The notes under the pieces were generated by a model. It did not search any database, was not told where the DNA came from, and was given only the letters and a program-made list of their open reading frames with translations. A stretch of 64,000 nucleotides of DNA from Tardibacter sp963781025. GTDB taxonomy: Bacteria; Pseudomonadota; Alphaproteobacteria; Sphingomonadales; Sphingomonadaceae. The translations under genes were made by a program, and so were the position numbers. The stretch spans positions 1,612,001 through 1,676,000 of the forward strand of contig CAWADU010000003.1 in assembly GCA_963781025.1 (NCBI GenBank), written 5' to 3'. Shown here one piece after another: positions 8,749-18,100 of this stretch (the first letter of the stretch is position 1; every line of letters begins with the position of its first letter).

Positions 8749-10242
8749 CTAATCCCCATATTGTTCCGGCAGATAGCCGTCGTCGACCGGGTCGCTGAAC
8801 TTGGTCGTCTGCTTGTGGAACATCATCGGGACGATGCCGGTGGAACCATGCCGCTGCTTGGCGACGATCACTTCGGCCCTGCCATCGATGCGGTTCGCCT
8901 TGTCCAGCCATTTTTCAAACTTTTCGGAGCCGTCCTCAGGCTTTTTCGATGCGTGATAATATTCCTCGCGGAACACGAACAGGACGATATCGGCGTCCTG
9001 TTCGATCGTGCCCGATTCACGAAGATCGGAAAGCTGCGGCCGCTTGTCCTCACGTTGCTCGACCTGACGCGAAAGCTGCGACAGCGCCAGCACCGGCACG
9101 TTCAGCTCCTTTGCCAGCGTCTTCAGGCCGCGGGTGATCTCCGAAATTTCATTGACGCGATTTTCGTTCGATTGCCGCGAGGACCCCTGTAGTAGCTGGA
9201 GATAATCGACCACGATCATGCCGATGCCGCGCTGGCGCTTCAAACGCCGCGCGCGCGTGCGCAGCGCCGCGATGCTGAGCGCGGGCGTGTCATCGATGTA
9301 AAGCGGCAATTGTTGCAGATTGGCGGCCGCGCGCGCCAGGCTGCGGAACTCGTCGCGGCTGATCTTGCCCATGCGCAGGCTTTCGGAACTGATGCCCGAT
9401 TGTTCGGCCAGGATACGGGTAGCGAGCTGATCCGCCGACATTTCGAGCGAAAAGAACGCGACGCCCGCGCCCGGCGACTGGCCCTCGTCAACGCCATCCT
9501 CGCGGTCACGGATCAGGCGCAGCGCGGCGGAAAAAGCCATGTTGGTCGCCAGCGCCGTCTTTCCCATCGCGGGACGCCCGGCCAGAATCACAAGGTCCGA
9601 CCGGTGAAGACCGCCGATCTTGCCGTTCAGTCCATCGAGGCCGGTAGTGATGCCCGACAAATGCCCGCCCGATTTCAGCGCCCGCTCGGCCATCTCGACG
9701 GCGAGCGCGGTCGCCTGGCCGAAGGTTTTTACGCCACCGCCGACCTGACCGTCCTCGGCCACCCTGTAGAGCGCGATTTCGGCCGCCTCGATCCGTCCGC
9801 GGGGATCGACGTCGGCGGAGGTGTCGAGCGCCCCCTCCACCATTTCGCGCCCTACCCGCACCAGTTCGCGCAACAGGGCAAGGTCGTAGATCTGGTCAGC
9901 GAAATCCCGCGCGCCGATAAGGGCCGCGCCGTTCCCGGTCAATTCGGCGAGATAGCCCGGCCCGCCGAGCGCCCGCATATCTTCGTCCGCTTCGAAAAGC
10001 GGCTTCAGAGTGACAGGGCTTGCCACCATGTTCCGGTCGACCAGCCGCAGCACCGCCTCATATATCCGGCCGTTGAGGGGCGAGTGGAAATGCTCGGCCT
10101 TCAGCTTGATCTGGACATCCTCGACCAGCCGGTTATCGATCATCAATGCGCCAAGCAGCGCGGCCTCCGCCTCGATATTCTGAGGCAGGGCGGCGGACGA
10201 GGGCGAATCCTCGGGTATCAGTCGTATCGGCTTCGGGATCAT
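8749..10242 (-). CDS. dnaB: Replicative DNA helicase DnaB
   Basis: The hexameric helicase that unwinds the replication fork. The N-terminal primase-binding domain starts at LPQNIEAEAALLGALM. The RecA-like C-terminal domain carries Walker A GRPAMGKTA near 219-227, the SLEMSADQLATRIL segment, Walker B in MIVVDYLQLL, and the arginine-finger region SDLRESGTIEQDAD. I placed the start at the ATG at 10242 (about 497 aa). The open frame runs 34 codons further upstream, but that sequence covers the marR promoter region and lacks family similarity. The gene is divergent from marR and precedes alr by about 125 bp. No intein is present: the ATPase motifs are uninterrupted. Confidence 0.96.
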   Translation of the reverse strand: MIPKPIRLIPEDSPSSAALPQNIEAEAALLGALMIDNRLVEDVQIKLKAEHFHSPLNGRIYEAVLRLVDRNMVASPVTLKPLFEADEDMRALGGPGYLAELTGNGAALIGARDFADQIYDLALLRELVRVGREMVEGALDTSADVDPRGRIEAAEIALYRVAEDGQVGGGVKTFGQATALAVEMAERALKSGGHLSGITTGLDGLNGKIGGLHRSDLVILAGRPAMGKTALATNMAFSAALRLIRDREDGVDEGQSPGAGVAFFSLEMSADQLATRILAEQSGISSESLRMGKISRDEFRSLARAAANLQQLPLYIDDTPALSIAALRTRARRLKRQRGIGMIVVDYLQLLQGSSRQSNENRVNEISEITRGLKTLAKELNVPVLALSQLSRQVEQREDKRPQLSDLRESGTIEQDADIVLFVFREEYYHASKKPEDGSEKFEKWLDKANRIDGRAEVIVAKQRHGSTGIVPMMFHKQTTKFSDPVDDGYLPEQYGD

Positions 10243-10347
10243 TCCCACATGATCGGCCAGGTGGAAGCTATTGCCAAGCACCTGCCGCGAGATGCCCGGG
10301 GATGGATCTGTGGAAAAGCTGGGGACAAATATTTCCAGCAGCACTTA

Positions 10348-10380
10348 TTGCAAGTGAGGATAATGTAAGCTAACTTGCAT
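10348..10380. promoter_or_regulatory. Inverted repeat upstream of marR, candidate autoregulatory operator
   Basis: TGCAAGT (10349-10355) and ACTTGCA (10373-10379) form a perfect 7-bp inverted repeat with a 17-bp spacer, ending three bases before the marR start codon. MarR proteins usually bind palindromes overlapping their own promoters, so autorepression is a reasonable inference. No Shine-Dalgarno sequence is visible before the marR ATG. Confidence 0.5.
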
Positions 10381-10382
10381 AT

Positions 10383-10829
10383 ATGGATACCGATAATTTT
10401 GGGTTCCTCATCGGCGACGTGTCGCGGCTGCTGCGATACCGGTTCGACGGGAGGGCGCGCACGCTTGGCGTGACCCGCCCGCAATGGCGGCTGCTGCTTT
10501 TGCTGGCGCGCTATCCGGGCAAATCACAGGCGGAGCTGGCCTGCCTGCTGGAGGTGGAACGCATAACCTTGTGCCGGATGATCGACCGGCTGCAGGAGGC
10601 GGGCTTTCTCGAGCGGCGGCCCGATCCGTCGGACCGGCGGGTGTGGCGCATCTTCCTGACCGCCAAGGGCGAGGAGATTATCGGCAAGCTCCATTCCATA
10701 GGCGCCGAATTCCAGAAGGAAATCCTCGCGGTCCTGGCTCCGGGAGAGCCGGAAGCGCTGCAAGCGATCCTCATGAAGCTTAGAGATGCGCTGTCGAAAC
10801 GCGCAGATAATTTGAGTGCAACAGGATGA
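10383..10829 (+). CDS. MarR-family transcriptional regulator
   Basis: A 148-aa winged-helix regulator. The core spans LGVTRPQWRLLLLLARYPG, the recognition region AELACLLEVERITLCRMIDRL and the wing FLERRPDPSDRRVWRIFLT (about residues 27-100), flanked by dimerisation helices. MarR proteins repress efflux or catabolic genes until a phenolic or toxic ligand binds. Its stop overlaps the emrA-type start (ATGA), so it should regulate that gene. No ribosome-binding site precedes the ATG, and translation may start near the 5' end of the mRNA. An inverted repeat immediately upstream is a likely operator. Confidence 0.9.
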   Translation: MDTDNFGFLIGDVSRLLRYRFDGRARTLGVTRPQWRLLLLLARYPGKSQAELACLLEVERITLCRMIDRLQEAGFLERRPDPSDRRVWRIFLTAKGEEIIGKLHSIGAEFQKEILAVLAPGEPEALQAILMKLRDALSKRADNLSATG

Positions 10830-11905
10830 ATACACAGTCTCGTCTTGAACCCGTGGCAGAGGCGTCCGTCCCGCACGATGTCGCCGCGCTGAACCTGACC
10901 GACAGGCCAAGCCTGCCGCGCCGGTGGGTGAAGCCGTTTGCCTACGTGATCGTGCCCCTCCTCGTGATATTGACGGGGGCGTATTTCTGGATCGCGTCGA
11001 GCTATTACGAATCCACTGATAACGCCTATGTGCAGCAGAACGTCATAAACCTCTCGCCGGAGGTCGGCGGCCGCATTGTCGAGATAGACGTCAGGGAAAA
11101 CCAGCGGGTGAAGGCCGGCGACGTCCTGTTCCGCATAGACGACATCACCTACCGCATCGCGCTTGCGAACGCCGAAGCCAATCTGGCGGATGCGCGAATC
11201 AAGGTCGCGCAGTTGAAAAGCGACCTGAATGCGCGTGTCGCAGATGCCGGAGCGAAGAGCGCCGACGTCGCGCTCGCCAGCGAAAACCTCGGCCGCCAAA
11301 GCCAGCTTTTGAAGCGCGGCTTCACGACGCGAGCCAATTATGAGGAATCGGTGCGTGCGCTCAATGCCTCACGGCAGGAACATGCCTCGGCCCAAGCCGA
11401 TGTGGTGTCGGCGCACGATGCCCTTGCCGCGGCGGGTCCAGGCACGCACCCGCTGATCAAGTCGGCGCAGGCGGCGCTGGACAAGGCCAGGCTCGATCTT
11501 GAACGCACCGTCGTCCGCGCCCCGCAGGACGGCGTGATCAGCCAGACGGACCGTGTCCAGATCGGCCAGCAGGCGATCGCGGATCTACCGGCGATCACGC
11601 TGGTTGTCGCGGGCGAAAGCTGGATCGAGGCGAACTTCAAGGAAACCCAGCTTGGCCACATGCACATCGGCCAGAAGGCCAAGGTCAAGATCGACGCCTT
11701 TGGATCCCACAGCTATCGGGCCGAAGTGATCGGCATCGGCGCGGGCACCGGGTCGCAGTTTTCGGTCATCCCCGCCCAGAATGCGACGGGCAACTGGATC
11801 AAGGTCGTCCAGCGGGTGCCGGTCCGGATCAAGCTTCTCGAGAAGCCGCGCCAGCCGCTGGTGGCCGGTCTGTCGGCCGATGTGACGGTCGACATAACCC
11901 GCTAG
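10826..11905 (+). CDS. HlyD/EmrA-family efflux periplasmic adaptor
   Basis: A 359-aa membrane-fusion protein: a cytoplasmic N-terminus of about 35 residues, one membrane span near 38-55, then a periplasmic part. The periplasmic part has the first half of the lipoyl-like domain (TDNAYVQQNVINLSPEVGG, then RVKAGDVLFRIDD near 95-106), a helical hairpin and the second half (VRAPQDGVISQ). This is EmrA-like and normally joins an EmrB-type MFS pump to an outer-membrane channel. It overlaps marR by 4 bases. No emrB or outer-membrane factor follows; instead come tandem repeats, a terminator and a MITE-like insertion. The partner pump must be encoded elsewhere or has been lost. Confidence 0.88.
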   Translation: MNTQSRLEPVAEASVPHDVAALNLTDRPSLPRRWVKPFAYVIVPLLVILTGAYFWIASSYYESTDNAYVQQNVINLSPEVGGRIVEIDVRENQRVKAGDVLFRIDDITYRIALANAEANLADARIKVAQLKSDLNARVADAGAKSADVALASENLGRQSQLLKRGFTTRANYEESVRALNASRQEHASAQADVVSAHDALAAAGPGTHPLIKSAQAALDKARLDLERTVVRAPQDGVISQTDRVQIGQQAIADLPAITLVVAGESWIEANFKETQLGHMHIGQKAKVKIDAFGSHSYRAEVIGIGAGTGSQFSVIPAQNATGNWIKVVQRVPVRIKLLEKPRQPLVAGLSADVTVDITR

Positions 11906-11919
11906 GCGAAGAGCTTTTA

Positions 11920-11961
11920 AACTCCCGTTTGGGCCGTTAGAACTCCCGTTTGGGCCGTTCA
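11920..11961 (+). repeat. Two tandem copies of a 21-bp unit
   Basis: AACTCCCGTTTGGGCCGTT occurs at 11920-11938 and again at 11941-11959, identical over 19 bases with a 21-bp period. The second copy supplies the left arm (GGGCCGTTC) of the following terminator, so the duplication gives a second, competing left arm upstream. Confidence 0.85.
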
Positions 11962-11985
11962 TCCCCGGACGAACGGCCCTTTTCT
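11952..11985 (+). terminator. Rho-independent terminator after the emrA-type gene
   Basis: GGGCCGTTC (11952-11960) pairs perfectly with GAACGGCCC (11971-11979) over 9 bp with a 10-base loop, followed by TTTTCTT. It probably served both convergent genes before the adjacent insertion separated it from purB. Confidence 0.8.
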
Positions 11986-12013
11986 TATGGCGATTACGTA
12001 GTTTACAAACCCA

Positions 12014-12121
12014 AGCGGATGTGTGGCGTGTCCGCATTGCGGCGTCATCGGTGGTCGCGTGTACGATCTGACTGGCGTTCGCGGCAAGCCTGTGGACGTC
12101 GATCCCCAGAATAAAAAATGA
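12014..12121 (+). pseudogene. Relic of a transposase N-terminal zinc-ribbon inside the MITE
   Basis: One frame reads SGCVACPHCGVIGGRVYDL, continues through GVRGKPVDVDPQNKK and then reaches a TGA. A CPHCG pair followed by a Y-L-G segment resembles, from memory, the start of IS1595-type transposases, where a second Cys pair and a DDE-type domain should follow; those are missing. There is no start codon, and the frame runs back directly into the left terminal repeat. Homology is from recall only. Confidence 0.5.
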
Positions 12122-12149
12122 GGCCGCCGCAAAGCACTGCGACGGCCTC
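12113..12149 (-). terminator. Intrinsic terminator carried by the MITE, reading against purB output
   Basis: GAGGCCGCCGC (12120-12130) and GCGACGGCCTC (12139-12149) form an 11-bp stem with one mismatch and an 8-base loop. On the minus strand it is followed directly by ATTTTTTATTC, a good U-tract, so it should stop transcripts leaving purB. Confidence 0.75.
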
Positions 12150-12252
12150 AATCCGCTTCTAACCGAACCGGCGACTATAATAGCATTATCGCCGCTTAGC
12201 GCAATCCAGGCCGATAGGTTTGTAAACTACATAATCGCCTTTCTTATGGCGG

Positions 12253-13557
12253 TTATCTGGAGCCGAACACGCGGCCGAAGATGGTGTCGACGTGCTTCAG
12301 GTGATAGCCAAGGTCGAACTTCTCCTCGAGCTCCCTGGCCGACAAACGGCCGGTGACGTCGGGATCGGCCTTGAGCAGATCGAGCAGCTTCAGCCTGCCG
12401 TCCGATTCCCACACCTGCATCGCGTTGCGCTGGACGATGCGATAGGCATCCTCGCGGCTGACGCCCGCCTGGGTGAGCGCGAGCAATACGCGCTGCGAGT
12501 GGACCAGCCCGCCCATCTTGTCCAGATTGCCCTGCATCCGCTCCGGATAGACGAGCAGCTTGTCGATGACGCCGGTGAGGCGATTGAGCGCGAAATCCAG
12601 CGTGATCGTCGCGTCCGGGCCGATGTAGCGTTCGACCGACGAATGACTGATGTCGCGTTCGTGCCAAAGCGCGACGTTTTCCAGCGCGGGCGTGACATAG
12701 CCGCGCACCATGCGGGCAAGACCGGTCAGGTTCTCGGTCAGCACCGGGTTGCGCTTGTGCGGCATGGCCGATGAGCCCTTCTGGCCCGGCGAGAAATATT
12801 CCTCGGCCTCCAGCACCTCGGTGCGCTGGAGGTGGCGAACCTCGGTCGCCAGCCGCTCGATGCACGAGGCGATCACGCCAAGGGTTGCAAAGAACATGGC
12901 GTGGCGGTCGCGCGGGATGACCTGCGTTGAGACGGGTTCGACCTTGAGGCCCATTTTCGCCGCGACATGGTCCTCCACGCGCGGGTCGATGTTGGCGAAG
13001 GTGCCGACGGCGCCAGAGATCGCGCAGGTCGCGACCTCCTCGCGCGCGGCGATCATGCGCGTCCGGCAACGGTCGAATTCGGCATAGGCCTGGGCGAGCT
13101 TCAGGCCGAAGGTGACCGGCTCCGCATGGATGCCGTGGCTGCGGCCGATGGTGGGCGTCAGCTTGTGCTCGTACGCCCGGCGCTTCAACACGTCGAGCAG
13201 CCGGTCGAGGTCCGCGATCAATATGTCCGATGCGCGGGCAAGCTGCACCGCGAGGCAGGTATCCAGCACGTCCGAACTGGTCATGCCCTGGTGCATGAAG
13301 CGGGCGGGATCGCCCACATGCTCTGCGACGTTCGTCAGGAAGGCGATGACATCGTGCTTCACCTCGGCCTCGATCGCATCGATGCGATCCACCTCGAACG
13401 CGCCCTTTTCCCAGATCGCCTTCGCCGCTTCCTTCGGCACGACGCCCAGTTCAGCCAGCGCGTCGGTGGCATGCGCCTCGATCTCGAACCAGATTCGGAA
13501 CTTGGATTCCGGCTCCCAGATCGCGACCATGTCAGGGCGGGAGTAGCGGGGAATCAT
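12253..13557 (-). CDS. purB: Adenylosuccinate lyase
   Basis: Catalyses two beta-eliminations in purine synthesis: SAICAR to AICAR plus fumarate, and adenylosuccinate to AMP plus fumarate. The 434-aa protein starts MIPRYSRPDMVAIW, contains the early TSSDVLDT segment, and has the fumarase/aspartase-superfamily signature GSSAMPHKRNP near 260-270, which includes the catalytic Ser loop. The ATG at 13557 follows GGAGG with good spacing; an in-frame upstream extension of 20 codons is rejected because it precedes this site. A MITE sits 5 bp after the stop. Confidence 0.97.
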   Translation of the reverse strand: MIPRYSRPDMVAIWEPESKFRIWFEIEAHATDALAELGVVPKEAAKAIWEKGAFEVDRIDAIEAEVKHDVIAFLTNVAEHVGDPARFMHQGMTSSDVLDTCLAVQLARASDILIADLDRLLDVLKRRAYEHKLTPTIGRSHGIHAEPVTFGLKLAQAYAEFDRCRTRMIAAREEVATCAISGAVGTFANIDPRVEDHVAAKMGLKVEPVSTQVIPRDRHAMFFATLGVIASCIERLATEVRHLQRTEVLEAEEYFSPGQKGSSAMPHKRNPVLTENLTGLARMVRGYVTPALENVALWHERDISHSSVERYIGPDATITLDFALNRLTGVIDKLLVYPERMQGNLDKMGGLVHSQRVLLALTQAGVSREDAYRIVQRNAMQVWESDGRLKLLDLLKADPDVTGRLSARELEEKFDLGYHLKHVDTIFGRVFGSR

Positions 13558-13734
13558 CAGGGCCTCCGAAATCAGCAAGCGGGGAAGAAGTGCCGCTGCG
13601 CCTAGCACTGCCGCCAATCGTGCGCAACGGACGCCGGATGGAAAGGAACCTTCCCGGGCGCCATCCGTTCACATTGATCGGAACGTCCGCGTAAGGAACC
13701 GAGGGGCGCGGGCACAATTCGCAGGAGTACGACC

Positions 13735-14289
13735 ATGAAGCGCATTTTCCTCACCGCCAGCGTAATGGCTCTGCTGTCGGCCACCCCCGCGCTTGCGCAG
13801 GGCGTGTCGAGCCAACCCGCTGCTCCGGCCGGTTCTGAACCGACCGCCCCGGCGACGCCGGTCCCAGCCGGACCGGACTCGACGCCACCGGCTCCGGACA
13901 GCACGGCTCCGATGCCCGCGGCGCCTCCGGCAGCCCAGGCCCCGCCCGCTTCACCCGAAGCAGCGTCTCCGATGGCAACTCCGGAAGCGGCTCCAGGAGC
14001 AGCCGCCGAGCCGAACATGGCGCCCGGCGCCGCGCAGGCTCCGGCCGACTGGGCCAAGTTCGATAACGGCAACAAGGGCTATCTTGACGCACTGGATTTC
14101 GGCAACTGGCTGATGGCCAAGCAGGGCAACGACATGTCAACCCAGGTCCAGAAGACGAAGACCAGCAAGAAGTCCGGCCTTCCGGCAGTCAAGGTGCTGA
14201 ACGCGACCGGCAGCGAGTTCCTGAAGGCCGACAAGGACGGCGACCGTCACATCACTGCGGACGAACTTGCAGGCTATGTCGCCGGTTAG
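13735..14289 (+). CDS. Secreted EF-hand protein with Pro/Ala-rich linker
   Basis: A 184-aa exported protein: a signal peptide with likely cleavage after the LAQ near residue 22, a low-complexity Pro/Ala linker (about 23-105), then a small domain with two EF-hand-like loops. The second, DKDGDRHITADEL at about 166-178, has acidic residues at canonical Ca2+ positions. The first, DNGNKGYLDALDF near 111-123, is more degenerate. The basic TKTSKKS segment lies between. A good AGGAG precedes the ATG. Calcium binding in the periplasm or at the cell surface is inferred; no enzymatic motif is seen. Such proteins are common in sphingomonads but lack an assigned function. Confidence 0.8.
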   Translation: MKRIFLTASVMALLSATPALAQGVSSQPAAPAGSEPTAPATPVPAGPDSTPPAPDSTAPMPAAPPAAQAPPASPEAASPMATPEAAPGAAAEPNMAPGAAQAPADWAKFDNGNKGYLDALDFGNWLMAKQGNDMSTQVQKTKTSKKSGLPAVKVLNATGSEFLKADKDGDRHITADELAGYVAG

Positions 14290-14348
14290 GAAAGCCGGTC
14301 GACCGCTCCGCCGGGCGCACGCCGCAAGCAGTTACCGGCAGGCGGGGC

Positions 14349-15032
14349 CTAAAGCAGGCCCAGCGTCTTGAAGCTGGCGTGCCCGGTGCGGCCGATGATG
14401 ACATGGTCGTGAATGGCGATCCCGAGCAAACGCCCTGCATCCGCGATGGCTTTCGTCAACTGGATGTCGTCGCGGCTGGGCTTGGGATCACCGCTGGGGT
14501 GATTGTGAACCAGGATCATTGAGGACGCATGATATTCGAGCGCCCGCTTGATGACCTCGCGGGCATATACCGGCGCCTGGTCCACCGATCCTTCGGACAC
14601 AAGCTCGTCGCGAATAAGCACGTTGCGCGCGTTCAGCAGCAGCAGGCGCACGGCCTCGGTCGACCGATGGGCAAGATCGGCATGCAGATAGTCAAGCAAG
14701 GCCTGCCAGTTGGACAACACGGGCCGGTTGTCGACCCCGCTTTTCAGCAGCCGCAGCGCCGAGGCCTGCGCCACCTTGACGGCTGCGACGCTGCCCTCGC
14801 CCAGCTCGCCAATCCCTTGGAGATCCTCAGGCGAGGCCGAGACCACGGCGGCATAGCTGCCGAAACGGGCGATCAGTTTCTTCGCCAGCGGCTTGGTGTC
14901 GCGGCGAGGAAGCGCCAATGCCAGGAGATATTCCAGCAGCTCATGATCGAGAAGCGCGTCGGGGCCGCCGTCCAGAAGCCGTCGGCGCAACCGTCCCCGA
15001 TGACCTGAATGGTCGGTCGTTTCAGTCCCCAT
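14349..15032 (-). CDS. radC: RadC-family JAB-domain protein
   Basis: The 227-aa protein has an N-terminal helix-hairpin-helix-like region (GIGELGEGSVAAVK, about 76-89) and a C-terminal MPN/JAMM fold with the metal-binding motif VHNHPSGDPKPSRDD near 172-187. Named for a historical link to DNA repair, RadC's activity remains unclear; the JAMM residues suggest metal-dependent hydrolysis. It is full length and divergent from ydbH across about 128 bp. There is no sign of a mobile-element-type truncated RadC. Confidence 0.92.
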   Translation of the reverse strand: MGTETTDHSGHRGRLRRRLLDGGPDALLDHELLEYLLALALPRRDTKPLAKKLIARFGSYAAVVSASPEDLQGIGELGEGSVAAVKVAQASALRLLKSGVDNRPVLSNWQALLDYLHADLAHRSTEAVRLLLLNARNVLIRDELVSEGSVDQAPVYAREVIKRALEYHASSMILVHNHPSGDPKPSRDDIQLTKAIADAGRLLGIAIHDHVIIGRTGHASFKTLGLL

Positions 15033-15160
15033 GACAAAATGGCTCTAATCGAAAGAACCTTCTTCGCAATGAAAATAGTCGCTTATAGTCGCTCCGGGAG
15101 TTTGTCGGGACTTGCCCGCGACGAACCGTTTTTGGATGGCGGCACGGCATTGGCTTTTCG

Positions 15161-18100
15161 ATGAACAATGATGAGACGGAGGACGGCCGTTCCCGAAAAA
15201 GGCGGATGCGCGGCCTTATCGCCGGCATCGGCCTGATCGGCATTGGCGTCGCCGCCATCTGGACCCAGAGGGCTCCCATCGCGACGCGCCTGATCGACCA
15301 CGAGCTGGCGAAGCGTCGCATCCCCGCGCGCTATGCCATCGAACGGCTCGACGCCAATGGCGCGATTTTGACGCAACTGGTTCTCGGCAATGCCGCTGCG
15401 CCCGACCTGACCGCGACGCGGGTGCGCGTGCATATCGGCTGGCGGCTGGACGGCGCGCGGATATCGGGCATCGATCTCGAAAATGTCGTTGCGCGCGGCA
15501 GGTTGGACGAAAAGGGCTTGAGTTTCGGCGTGCTCGACCGGCTGCGCCCGAAATCTTCCGCGCAGACCTTCGTGCTTCCCGACCTGACAATCCGATTGAG
15601 GAACGTGCGGCTGGGGATCGCCACTGTCGTCGGGCCGATTGGCATCGCCACAAACGGCATGGGAAATCTGGCCGACGGATACCGGGGAAGGATCGCCATA
15701 TCCGCCCCGTCGCTTGACTGGCAAACCTGCAGACTGACATCAGGGAGGGCGCTGGTCGATGTCGCGACGACCAACAGGGTCATCGCCGCGCAGGGGCCGA
15801 TAAGCATTGTTTCCGGCCAATGCGGGCGACTGCAAAGCGGCCCGATCGCGGCCCATCTGGACGTCACGGTGCCCGAGGCGCTGGACCGGGCGCAGGGTCG
15901 TATCCATCTGTCCGCCCGAACCGTCCTGCAACGAGGGACCGTCGGTGCATCGCTGATTGACGCCACGGGCATGTTCACGGCCGCGTCAGCCAAACCGTCG
16001 GCGAGGTTCACCGGCGCGATCAGGTGGCAGGGGGCGCAAGCCTCCACCGCATGGCGGAAATCGATCGACGGTTCGGCGGCGTCGCTTGCGGCGACTCCCT
16101 TGGGGCCGATCGCCGATCAGGTGTCGAACGCGCTTGCGCGTGCAATGGAGCAGTCCGAGGGTTCGTCGCAGGTCGCGGCGGTCGTGGAGGGGAAAACCGG
16201 GCGAATCAGCATATCCAATCTCGGCGCCCGAGCCGCGAGCGGCGCGCAACTGACCACGACCGGCCGGATTTTCAGCTGGGGCTGGCCCGAAGCTATCATC
16301 CGGTTTGATGGAAAATTCGCGTTGTCGGGCGGCGGACTTCCCGACGCGCGGTTTGACGTCCAGCCCTTGGGTAAGGACGCATGGCAGGTCCTGGGGGACA
16401 TTGCGCCCTATGCGGCGGGCGGGGCACGATTGGCTTTAAGTCCAGTGCGGATCGACTGGAATCGCGGCCAGGGCCACGCCACCACCCTGGCGAAAATGGA
16501 CGGACCGCTGGCAGGCGGCACGGTGCGGGGCCTTTCCATTCCCATTTACGTCGGCTTCGACCGCAGTGGGTCGGTCCGCGTCGGAGGGGGGCGCGCGTGC
16601 GTGGATGTCATCTTCGCCAGCATGGCATTGAGCGGGTTGCGGATCGGCGAAACGCATCTGCCCCTGTGCAGCCCGCGCGGCGACACCTTGTTCGCGATGG
16701 ATGCGCGCGGGCGGCTGGCGGGCGCCATTTCGATGCGGCGGCTCACGTTGCGCGGCAGCCTGAACGGATCGGCGCTGGCAGCGGATGCCGACAATTTCCG
16801 CCTCGGCGTGACCGGCACCTCCGCCGCGCCGACGATCGATTTCGGATTGGGTCCATCGGCGATCAGCCTGAAGCAACCGGAAGGAGAAACGTCGCTGGAG
16901 TTTGCAGCGCTCACCGGCGCATCTGCCCGCAAGGGGTTTGAAGGCACGCTCGGCGATGCCAGCGGCGCAATATCGGGCGTGCCTCTGCTCGTCGATCAGG
17001 CAAGCGGCCGGTGGCGCTATGCTGGCGGCGTCCTCGCCCTCGATGCGCCTTCGGCCCGTGTTCGCGACGCGGCGCGGAACCGGCGGTTCGAACCGATATC
17101 GGCGCGAAACATCCATCTGGCGCTGAAAAACGGCGTCATCACCGGCAATGCCATCGCCGCCCACCCCGCGAACGGCAAGCAGCTCGCCCTTGTCACGTTG
17201 AGGCACGATCTGTCGTCGTCACGCGGCGAAGCGGTGCTCGACGTCCCGCAACTCACCTTCGGCGACGACCTCCAGCCCGAAGCGCTGACCCCGCTGACGC
17301 TTGGCGTGATTGCCAACACGGGCGGCAATATCAAGGGCCGGGGCCGCATCCGCTGGTCGGCGGCGGGCGTCAAAAGCGACGGCGTGTTCGAAAGCGACGG
17401 CATCGGCCTGTCGGCCGCATTCGGGCAGGTGCACAACATCAAGGGCCGGATCGTATTCGACGACCTGTTGAACATGACGACGCCGCCCGGCCAGACGGTG
17501 ACGGTCGGGGAGATGAACCCCGGCGTTTCGGTGAAGGACGGGATCATCCGCTATCAGCTTCTGGCTGATCAGCATGTGAAGGTCGAAGAGGGACGCTGGC
17601 CGTTCGCGGGGGGCGACCTGATCCTGGAGCCGACGGTGCTCGATTTTTCCAAGCCGTCGGATCGGATATTCTCATTGACCGTCAAAGGGCTGGACGCGGC
17701 TCAGTTCATCCAGCAATTCGACTTCAAGAATTTGACCGTGACAGGCCGCTTCGACGGCACGCTGCCGTTGCTCTTCAACGAAAAGGGCGGCCGCATTGTC
17801 GGCGGGCGCCTGGTGGCGCGACAAGGCGGCGGCAAGCTCGCCTATGTGGGCGAGGTATCGGACGCCGATATCGGGGGCGCTGGCAAGCTGGCATTCGATG
17901 CACTCAAGTCATTGAAATACAACGCCCTCATCATCGAGATGGACGGCGAGCTTGACGGCGAGATCATCAGCACGGTGCTGTTCAACGGCGTCAACGAGGC
18001 GCCGGTCAACCCGACGGGCGCGGCGCTGCCCGTGCATGCGACGGGCCTGCCGTTCAAGTTCAATATCACCATCAAGGCGCCGTTTCGGTCGCTGCTCAAC

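Larger units (their letters stand above)
11989..12239. mobile_element. 251-bp MITE-like element with 23-bp terminal inverted repeats and 8-bp target duplication
   Basis: The ends are inverted copies over 23 bp (11989-12011 and 12217-12239), beginning GGCGATTA and differing at one base. The 8-bp sequence TTTCTTAT occurs directly on both sides (11981-11988 and 12240-12247), a clean target-site duplication. No transposase gene is present, only a short relic resembling the N-terminal zinc ribbon of IS1595-family transposases, a family that also makes 8-bp duplications. The insertion lies 5 bp past the purB stop, inside the former shared terminator region. It also carries a hairpin and T-tract that can terminate purB. 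Confidence 0.85.
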
